A stretch of DNA of 64,000 nt from Oreohelix idahoensis (taxonomy: Eukaryota; Mollusca; Gastropoda; Stylommatophora; Oreohelicidae). The translations under genes were made by a program, and so were the position numbers. The stretch is taken from positions 124,001 to 188,000 of the forward strand of contig JAMPIV010000299.1 in the NCBI GenBank assembly GCA_024509875.1, given 5' to 3'. The notes under the pieces are model-generated. The model worked only from the letters and a program-made list of their open reading frames with translations, made no database searches and had not been told where the DNA came from. Of this stretch, positions 55,073 to 64,000 are shown one piece after another. Numbering within the stretch: the first letter of the stretch is position 1; every line of letters begins with the position of its first letter.

Positions 55073-57634
55073 TGTCGTAAATTTATTTTGAGAGAAAGAG
55101 TCTTAGAAATAGTAGTCCGGTTTAGAGTGTAGAATGATGGTGAAAGGCTCAGTGATAGGAAAAGGTTAGCGAGTAAATATGATGCTCCACAGAGTGCTGG
55201 AGGAGAGTAAAGACAGACTTATTTACGACAAATCGTTTCTCTCAATCTTCTCTTCCACTCTCCTGGTCAAACAATTATTTGCCAGTTTTCCAGACACACA
55301 TCTGCGCTCACACCGATTTGGTGCTTCAGACACACAGACGACGTGGATACAACTATCTTAAACAAATATGAGGGATTTGGGCCTTGGTAGTCCAACACAG
55401 TACTATGTATGTTTATGCTGTTTATTCGCATTTAAACTCAATCACAACATCCAACAGGTTACATAAAAATTATCATAAGTACAGAAAATACAATTAACAA
55501 GGTGAGGATGGGGGTAAAGAAGATTGGTATCGACTAAGCTCTTCCCGCTTATTAGACAAAGGTAAACCCAGTCCCGAGATAGATAGTTATCAGGAACATA
55601 GGTAATTTAACCTAACAATGAAGTTAATTTCTCTGAAAGAGGTGTTACAATATTAGGTATGGTGGTAGACTAAAATACTGTTATCCCAATTGTGTCTTCC
55701 CTTTACTAAGCAAAGAAAAAAGGGGGGGGGGGGGAATGAAACAGAGTTAACAAATTATCCTACTTAAAGGAACAATGTCGGGTATACAGAAAAACGTATT
55801 ACCCGGTAGGCAGTTGACAAATGGTTTCTGCAAAAATAAATCTCCTGTCATTCATACACTCTGTGAGGATCCACACTCATATACACCACACACTTACCGA
55901 TTTCAGCATCAGACAATCCATAGCATGATATACACAGTAATTAAACTCTTTACATGAGAAAACTGTCTAGTCCTTCTATGTCCCGCCCCAGATAGTGCGA
56001 GGTTTCACTGAGAGCAAATATTCCCGCTTATCGCCGGACTTGAAGTTCTAAGAGTTCTTGTGTTTTATTATAAAGAAACGAGTCTATGGGGTGGCACTGA
56101 CGCAGATCATAGGGGTGAAAAATGAGGTGATGGTATAATCCTTCAGTGCGTGATGATAGCCACTGACCGGTAAATTTTTAATCCAGTGAGGAAAAACTAG
56201 GCTCGGTCAAGGTCAGGTAAATCGGTATTCTCTCACATTTAGAGCCGTACATAAATTATTGCTACTGGCACTGTTCATCTTCCAGTTTATCTCACAGATT
56301 GAAATTTAAATTTGATGATAATATTTTAAATGTTCTTGGGTAGGCTTTCTTTCATGTAATTATGACAGCTAAGCCGCACCGGACCGCCACAAGATTAAAT
56401 TTTTTAAAAATGTCTCATCAAACTGTCTGGAAGTTTTAGAACCGAGTATGGAAACTCTCTGTATGATTTATTAATAATACTGGGATCGCAAAGGTGATCA
56501 TTCTGGAGAAAAAGATAGAAAACCCATGACAATCATAATCATACTTCAAAAATCAAATAATATTCTTAACGCGCGATAAATTTACCGTTAAGGCTATAAT
56601 ATATATACACTCGCGTATTTAATTATGTATTTAAGAAAACCCCTCACGAGTCTAATGGTTAAAATACACATCTAGATATATATATATAGGACTTAACTAA
56701 ATTTATTAATTATAAATTCCTTCGCGACTTTAAAAGTTACTTTAACATTTAAACATCTATTATTTTAGGAAATGTTATAATAGATACATCATTAAATTTA
56801 CCACTGGAACTTTTGGGATGAGTTTAATAATTAAATAGATTAAATAAACACAAAATCCAGTGAAATAAAATGAAAACACTAGACTACCGATCACTTTAAC
56901 AAATATATTATACCGTGCACAGAAAAAGAAACACTCCAATTTGTAGCCACAAATTGAATGATAGCATGGCTTTCTAGTGGTCTGTATATATTTAAAATGG
57001 AATTAAAGATGAGGGGGGCATGAGAAAGTTGACACTTTTTTAGATCTCAGGAGACTTTCGGGGATCTGACCGACAGACTAAAGAGAGATGCCGTCCCCTG
57101 GTTTCCCGTTTCCCCGTTCGTTGCATCCGACATCTTCCCCCGTTCGCTCTGTCTGCGGTCGGTTTTGCGCTTAACATAGAGGTGCGAAAATTCCGCCAGG
57201 AACGCTTGCGTCTCGTTTCCGGGACCACTACTGCTTTGATCTCTCCCGCTCAACGTTCCTAAAACCACTTCCGTGTCTGTTTGATCCTGTTCCGCTCTCT
57301 CTGTTTGAAGTAGGCAACGCCCCCACTGCCCAAGTTAATGAAAATAACTTCATATCATTGCTCCGGCGATGTCCGTGGGCGTGATTTAATCTTTCCTTAA
57401 ATCAATGCGATGACCAGAATGACCGGTAGATAAACTGTCCACATATTAATCAGCCAACGTGTTGGCCATCTGCGTGGAACGGTTTCATAGCAATGAGTCC
57501 AGGTGAAAATAAATTCTCGTTAGATGAAGAGTTACCAAACTATTCGGGGGCTCTGGTGCTATACGAAGGGGTCGTTACAAAGGGTCGTACTTTAGAATCC
57601 CACGATTCAGGGTCAGCTGAGTTCGTCTGTGACA
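55073..57634 (-). repeat. Element C 3' LTR (about 2.56 kb)
   Basis: On the minus strand it starts TGTCACAGACG at 57634, directly after the purine tract AAAAGAGGGGACGAT, and ends TTTACGACA at 55073. The left ~950 bp repeat at 63051-64000. A poly-A/G run (near 55717-55735) varies between copies. This is long for a gypsy LTR. The length rests on the purine tract and the TG/CA ends because the other copy is only partly visible. Confidence 0.8.
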
Positions 57635-57674
57635 ATCGTCCCCTCTTTTGAGACATGAAAACATATTTTCATGT

Positions 57675-60600
57675 TTAATTTCTGACAATGAAGCTGCCCT
57701 GATCGGTAGCTTTTGGGTGATTGGTATGTTCAACTTCTTCCTCTTCGTCCGTAGTCCAGTTTCTACCCAGGAAATCCGCCCCGACATTCTGTCTTCCAGG
57801 AATGTATTCCACTTTGAAAGAATAAACGCTTAAAAGAAGGGCCCACCGCATGATCCTTGCGTTAAATTCTTTATTGGCACCAAGAAATGCTAACGGAGCG
57901 TGGTCTGTTTGCACCGTGAAAGATGTACCATAGAGAAACTCATGATGCCGTCTGATACCGTCAATCAGAGCGAGGCATTCTCTTTCGACTACGCTGTAGT
58001 TCCGTTCAGCTTTATTTAATTTCCGACTTCCATAGGCAACTGGAAATAGCATGTTCGGGTTACTGTCATCGGCTTGAAGCAGTGTTGACCCGATGCCCTG
58101 ACCTGACGTGTCGACCCGTAATACGAAAGGTTTCTTGAGGTCAGGCAACCTCAAAATGGGGTATGCAGACAACTGTCCTTTCAAAGTGCTGTATGCGTAT
58201 TCGCACTTTTGATCCCAAATGACCTTATCAGGACAACCTTTCTTTGTGAGGTCAGTCAGAGGTGCCGTCAGTCCGTTGAAGTTCTGGATGTACTTCTGAT
58301 AGTATGCACATAGTGATATGAAGGAACGTACGTCTTTCTTCGTTCGGGGTTTTTTTGCTGCCACTATTTTCTCCACGTTCTTCTGAACAGGCCAACAACA
58401 GCCATGAGAAATAGTATGCCCCAGGAAGTCTAACTGTTCAAACCCGATGAGACATTTGCTAGGTCTGGCTGTGAGACCAGTTTCCTGTAGTCTCCTGAGG
58501 AGCATAGCAACCGTAGCAATATGTTCTTCGTAGGTTTCCGATGCAATTAATATGTCATCCATAAAATTCTGGATATGGGGACTTTGCAAAGGTTCTAGAA
58601 GCTTCCTCATCATCCTGGTGAACACTCCTGGTGCGTTATGCAGTCCGAACGGCATCACATTAAATGTGTAATGTCCTTCACTAGTGCTGAAAGCTAACAA
58701 AGGTTTAATTTCCTCCTTGACTGGTATTTGATAGTAACCTTTACTGAGGTCAATCTTGGAGAAAATCTTTGCTTTGCTGAGCTTGGTGAACAACTCAGAA
58801 ACAGTTTGGAGAGGTTCGGGCTGGAATTCCGTAACAGCGTTTAGCAGCCGGTAATCTATACACAGCCGAACTTCCATATTGGGCTTCTGCAACAGCACTA
58901 CACTGGAACTGTAAGGAGATGTAGACTCACTGATAATTCCTGCCTGACGCAGCTTGTCTATTTCTCCGCGAAGTGCATCAGCTTTAGCGTAAGGGATGGA
59001 GCAGCGGTAGCATAGTGGTTAGTGCACTGGCTTCCTTGTGCAGTGGTCTATGGTTCGATCTCCAGATGAGGCGGGAATTTTTTAGGCCACAAACGGCTCC
59101 TGGGTCGACCCAGCCCGAAATAGGTACCAGAGCAACTCTGGGAAGGTTAAGGCGGCCGGCGTGATGTCGACCACATCACCCCTCGTGTGCCGACGGTCAA
59201 GATAATATGGGCCTAACACCATATTCCCAATATGCCTCAATGGGCGTGTAACGGGTTCCTTTACCTTTTTTTTATGGGGTAAACTCTGGTTCGAACAGGG
59301 GTCTCGTTTGTTAATTTCATATCAAATTCGATGAGATTTGTTCGATCAGGTACATCCGTTAAGACTGCACTGTACTGTTTTAGTAGCGCCCTGGTTTCTG
59401 TTTGTTGTTCTAGTGAGAGATTGTCGCCGAACTTGACATCTTTAAAGGATTCTGTGGGTTGCAATGGATACTCCATGCAACCATCATCATCTTCCTCGTC
59501 TTCCGTTGCTATGGCGACAGCCAGGAGATTCTCGGAGGATGGCACCGATTTTTCCAAATATTTCTTAAGCAGATTTATGTGGAAGACCTTCTCCTTTCCT
59601 TTGATGGAGATCTTGTAATTGGTACGTGAGATCTTTTTAAGGACGGTAAACGGCCCTTGCCATCCGATGCGAAGTTTATTGCTTCCGGTTAAAAGTAGCA
59701 ACAAAACTTTCTCCCCTGGTTGTAGTTCTCTCTCTTTTGCAGCTTTGTTGTATCTTTTAGCGTGTTTAGCGCGGGCTTTCTTAAGGTTGGTTGTAGCTAG
59801 ATCTCAACCTAGCTTTAGCCTTTCCTTGAGCTCAGATACATACTTGCTTGCAGAGACGACTGTCTCGTCGGCATTTTGGTCTGTCAGGGACCGAAGTAAG
59901 GCTTCTAGTGGCCCCTTAATAGGTCTGCCAAATAAAAGTGTAGCTGGCGCGAATCCCGTAGACGGTTATGGAACCTCTCGGTAGGCGAATAAGGCAGCAG
60001 ATAGATATAGGTCCCAGTCTTCCGGTTTCTCCTGACCCAGCTTACGTAACATCATGGTGAGGGTGCCGTCAAAACGGTCCACGAGCACATTTCCGGCCGG
60101 ATGGTAGGGACTGGTGTGGATATGTTTGGCCCTCAAGATCTTAAAGATCTCCTCCATTAACAGGCTACGGAATTGGGATCCATTGTCCGTCAAAACTTGT
60201 TGAGGGAATCCCAACCGTGTAAAGATTTGCACGAAGGCTTCTGCGACAGGCTTGGAATTTATGCATGGTAGCGGTACAGCTTCGGCCCACATTGTGCAAG
60301 TGTCGTCTAAGGTCAGGATGAACCTGTTCCTTTTTTTGGTCCTTTCCAGGGGTCCAATGATGTCGACAGCAACCCGTTCAAATGGAGTACCCACTATTGG
60401 CATTTGCCCCATAGGTACTGGGGGTGTCAAGTGCTTTTGTGCTACCCGTTGGCACTGGGCGCAGGATTTCCCATACCTGGTAATGTCAGAGTTCATTCCT
60501 GGCCACCAATAGTGGTTTTTTATTCGCTGAATAGTGGCGTTTTGTCCCATATGTCCGCTAAAGGGAAGAGAGTGCCCCATTTCTAAGATCTGGCTTCGGT

Positions 60601-62336
60601 ACTGCGTCGGTACTAGGAGCTGGTTATTCCCCGTGTCCGGGTTGCCCGTTCTACGATACAATACGCCATCCTTAGAAAAGATGTCTCCGTTGTGTCTGGG
60701 GTCCTTAGCCATGGGCAGTCTTTTAAAGCAGGGCTCCAGAGTAGGGTCCTTTTGTTGCGCTTCCTTCAGTTCATTCGGCAACAAATTTGGCGCAGGCTCC
60801 CTCTCCTTCTTGGCTTGCCCTCTTGTGGTTACCGCTGCCACAATCGGCTCCTTAGGTCTCCTAATAAACACGTATCTACATCCCAGGATAACTGGGTAGA
60901 TAGGATCATCCATAATGGCCGCTTTAATAACCCCTCTGACAAAGTCAGATTGTATTTCTACCAGTGCGATAGGAAGCGTCCTGGGTGCATCACTCCTGAA
61001 AACTCCACTAAGTTTGACGGTTTCCTCTGTCTCCTGACCGGGATTGACTAGGTGCCTAGCGACAATACAACTAAAGCTTAGTCCAGTGTCAAAGAGACAA
61101 GTAGTTGAGGTACCATTCAAAATTACAGTTCCTCGAGTTGAGGGTCGGTCCCCCTCAGGTTGAGAATCACTGACATTGACTCTACCTTTCGAGGCTGTAT
61201 GCAAACATCCAACGCGGTTTGGACCGGTTTGTTTGCCCTGATCAGACGTTCCTGGGGTAGGGGTCTTTCCTTTTCCTTGACCTTGGTGGCCGCGCTGCCA
61301 CGTAGGCTTGGTAGGTTGATCAGAATTGTTGTTGGGGGGGGGGGGGGGGTAACCGGGTTTTGTAGAATTTCGATTTTTCCCGGGGAGGTCTCTGGGTATT
61401 ATTTTCTCGTTGGTTATAATTCTGAGAGAATTAGAAGAATAGGATGACTGCTCTAGATTTTGTTTCCGAGATAGCTCATCTGTGGGTTTACGTTTAGTGC
61501 TGGGAAGTTCGGCCATTGCATTGGTATAGCGTTCGGCCTTATTGAGGATGTCCTCAAGTCTGACTGCGCCCTGTTCCGCCTAAAATCTACGGGTTTCGTT
61601 TGACAAAGTTGACTTTATCTGCTCCACAAGAACAAGTTCAAGGAGTCCCTCATATGTAAGAGGTAGGTCCGATAATTCGATGCACTTTATCAAATAGCCC
61701 GTGAGACGTGAAGAGAACTGTGAAAATGTTTCCGTGCTCTCTTTTCGGCTGTTCCTGAACATTTGCAGGAATTTTCGGGCGGTCATCTCAAACCGTTCTA
61801 GCAAGGCCTTTTTCAGCATGTCGTAATCATGTTGGTTCGATTACAGCTTTGTGTACACGTCATAAGCATTAGCTTTTAGTGACGTTGATAGCTTAAGACT
61901 TAGTGCTGGAGAGATTCATTGACTGGGGCGAAGACGGCTCTCCGTTATTCGGAGTAGAGGCGCCCCGACTCTCTAAAGCCTTAAGCGCCAGTTCATGTTG
62001 TCTTTCTCGCTCTCTCTCTCTTTCCCTGCGAGCTTCCATCTCTGCCTCAATTTTCTTCTGCTCCAATTGACGATCGTTCGCTTCTTTCTTCCTAGCTTCT
62101 GCCCTCTCTTCTCTCTCTTTTTCTTCCTTTCTCTCAGCTTCTGCTCTTTGGTTCTCTTCCTTCCTCTATGCTTCTGCTCTTTGTTGCTCTTCCTTCCTCT
62201 CTGCTTCTGCTCTTTGTTGCTCCGCGTCATATATTTCCAGTTCCTGGTTGATAAACAGGTTTGCAGCTTCTGTGTCTAGTCCTGCCTCTTTCGCTTCCAG
62301 CCTCAGGATGGATCTCATCTTTATCCTTTCTGTCAT
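57675..62336 (-). pseudogene. Element C Gag-Pol polyprotein, disrupted
   Basis: The start is the ATG at 62336-62334 (MTERIKMRSILRL), followed by an Arg/Glu-rich coiled coil (EEQQRAEAERKEE). A TAG falls near 62168, a gag segment appears deleted near 61920, and stops occur near 61842 and 61577. The protease reads LFDTGLSFSC. Integrase has SHLPFSGH, CAQC, AVDIIGPL and LTDNGSQF, but GNVLVDRFDG where the catalytic Glu of GLVERFNG is expected. Further stops lie at 59966-59964 (TAA after FAYREVP) and near 59804. A GWQGPF module follows (59630-59660). The S1 SINE at 58997-59272 splits the pre-RT segment TRVYPI/PYAKA. RT (LCIDYRLLN, FMDD) and RNase H (RVDTSGQGIG, VVERECLAL, TDHAPLAFL) are open to the stop at 57675. 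The order PR-IN-RT-RH is the same as in element A, though the sequence is well diverged. Confidence 0.92.
58997..59272 (+). mobile_element. tRNA-SINE family S1 inserted in element C pol
   Basis: It begins TGGAGCAGCGGTAGCATAGTGG, with an A box and a B-box-like GGTTCGATCTCC. The body is shared with 54452-54719, and it ends CAATGGGCGTGTAACGGG, TTCCTTTACC and a T-run. It is inserted antisense to element C. The host sequence on both sides joins in frame around ATGG, giving only a short duplication. Confidence 0.92.
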
Positions 62337-63050
62337 TGTTAAAGAATAAGATGTAGTATGACTAGAGAATAGTACGAAAGAACAAGAAGGGAAAAAAATC
62401 GAAAAAACCGAAAGTAAAAAACAATTTACTTAATGACCTCGTGTGTTAACTTATCGCCGCTATTATTGTCACTTAAGACTTTTAACGCAAGCAACTATGC
62501 CAATTAATTGGTAAGTTACACTAGAAAAAAATCTACTATTACTAACAGTAGAGAAAGATTTATATTAAAACAATTTAAAAGGGAAAAAAAATAAAAAATA
62601 ATTTTCCCCGAAAATTTTAATTCTCTAACAACAAACTCCGTCCCTGAAGTCAATTATAAGATGAGACGTAGTTAACTTAATTTTAGAAAATCAGAACAAT
62701 CCGTCTTTAGCTTAGCTCAACTCAAACGCTTCAAAAACCTTTAGTGACTGTAAAACCAGTCACGCGATCCCAGCAAATCTTATAAAGAATAAAAATGTAA
62801 TATACTCCGCCAGAGGATAATTTAGCTACCCGAATTTATGATTATCCGTACTTCCTACTGCTGTGGAAAGAAAACAACCTGTAAGTATGCTGTGTGGACG
62901 ACCCAAATACTAAAAGGCATTGTCTAGGGGTGTAATTAATTATTTATTTATTTCCCTAAATCACAAAGACAGATAACTCACACTCTATCTAGTTAGACCC
63001 AGACTTAGATCAGACTCAAATATCTTTATCCCGGCGAGCCAGCCAAATAT
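62337..63050 (-). other. Element C 5' leader and primer-binding site
   Basis: On the minus strand, right after the LTR, ATATT is followed by TGGCTGGCTCGCCGGG (about 63045-63030), a primer-binding-site candidate. The tRNA was not identified. The remaining ~700 bp are AT-rich and non-coding. Confidence 0.65.
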
Positions 63051-64000
63051 TGTCGTAAATTTATTTTGAGAGAAAGAGTCTTAGAAATAGTAGTCCGGTT
63101 TAGAGTGTAGAATGATGGTGAAAGGCTCAGTGATAGGAAAAGGTTAGCGAGTAAATATGATGCTCCACAGAGTGCTGGAGGAGAGTAAAGACAGACTTAT
63201 TTACGACAAATCGTTTCTCTCAATCTTCTCTTCCACTCTCCTGGTCAAACAATTATTTGCCAGTTTTCCAGACACACATCTGCGCTCACACCGATTTGGT
63301 GCTTCAGGCACAGAGACGACGTGGATACAACTATCTTAAACAAATATGAGGGATTTGGGTCTTGGTAGTCCAACACAGTACTATGTATGTTTATGCTGTT
63401 TATTAGCATTTAAACTCAATCACAACATCCAACAGGTTACAAAAAAATTATCATAAGTACAGAAAATACAATTAACAAGGTGAGGATGGGGGTAAAGAAG
63501 ATTGGTATCGACTAAGCCCTTCCCGCTTGTTAGACAAAGGTAAACCCAGTCCCAAGATAGAACGTTATCAGGAACATAGGTAATGTAACCTAACAATGAA
63601 GTTAATTTCTCTGAAAGAGGTGTTACAATATTAGGTATGGTGGTAGACTAAAATACTGTTATCCCAATTTTGTCTTCCCTTTACTAAGCAAAGAAAAAAA
63701 AAAGGGGGGGGGGGGAATGAAACAGAGTTAACAAATTATCCCACTTAAAGGAACAATGTCGGGTATACAGAAAAACGTATTACCCGGTAGGCAGTTGACA
63801 AATGGTTTCTGCAAAAAAAAATCTCCTGTCATTCATACACTCTGTGAGGATCCACACTCATATACACCACACACTTACCGATTTCAGCATCAGACAATAA
63901 ATAACATGATATACACAGTAATTAAACTCTTTACATGTGAAAACTGTCTAGTCCTTCTATGTCCCGCCCCAGATAATGCGAGGTTTCACTGAGAGCAAAT
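63051..64000 (-). repeat. Element C 5' LTR, partial
   Basis: It matches 55073-56020 nearly base for base and continues past the window end. Differences are scattered substitutions and homopolymer length changes. Confidence 0.95.

Larger units (their letters stand above)
55073..64000 (-). mobile_element. Element C: second Ty3/gypsy-type element with IN before RT, runs off the right edge
   Basis: On the minus strand the order is 5' LTR (63051 to beyond 64000), leader, gag, protease, integrase, GPF module, RT, RNase H and 3' LTR (55073-57634). The visible 950 bp of the two LTRs differ at roughly 15-20 positions, so C is clearly older than element A. Stops, a SINE in pol and an altered integrase residue make it inactive. 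AAATC (55068-55072) is the expected target duplication, but its partner is outside the window. Confidence 0.9.

Overview
This is eukaryotic DNA. It is AT-rich, dominated by transposable elements and microsatellites, and has multi-exon gene structure. The one host gene I can assemble is a rhodopsin-like GPCR on the minus strand. Its sequence style resembles the lineage-expanded chemosensory receptors described in sea hares and other sea slugs. Together with LINE types common in mollusc assemblies, this suggests a gastropod mollusc, probably a heterobranch. The taxon is an inference, since no species-diagnostic sequence is present.

Layout. 1-1.6 kb: LINE fragments and a tRNA-derived SINE. 3.2-14.9 kb: the three-exon GPCR gene. 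Exon 3 is at 3242-3874, exon 2 at 5212-5426 and exon 1 at 14641-14881. The splice phases agree and give an open 362-residue protein. Its 9.2-kb first intron holds a 5'-truncated RTE-like LINE with a 17-bp target-site duplication (5526-8177), a Jockey-like LINE (10.3-13.2 kb) and satellite repeats. 15-35 kb: a graveyard of LINE 3' ends, a Tc1/mariner remnant, a 2-kb minisatellite whose period changes from 33 to 31 bp, a cluster of SINEs inserted into a LINE, and several unnamed interspersed repeats.

35951-45229 is a complete, very young LTR retrotransposon (element A). It has 1080/1082-bp LTRs with only about three visible differences, a 5-bp target duplication GATAG, and one open gag-pol frame of about 1634 residues. 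The domain order is gag, protease, integrase, reverse transcriptase, RNase H. The polymerase is Ty3/gypsy-like but the order is copia-like, as known for Gmr1-type elements. 45.7-49.5 kb carries LINE tails and a 509-bp piggyBac-like MITE with TTAA duplications.

52.3-54.4 kb (minus) is element B, a relative of A that keeps gag and protease but lacks integrase, RT and RNase H. 55073 to the window end (minus) is element C, a second, diverged family with the same integrase-before-RT order. C has a long LTR (about 2.56 kb), several stops, a changed integrase catalytic residue and a SINE in pol. C appears to be nested in the 5' leader of B.

Nothing here behaves as an operon. The visible biology is one receptor gene inside a landscape of retroelements of very different ages. 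The most distinctive material is the pair of IN-before-RT retroelement families, a Cys/His motif just before the protease shared by A and B, the TE-bloated receptor gene, and the period-switching minisatellite.
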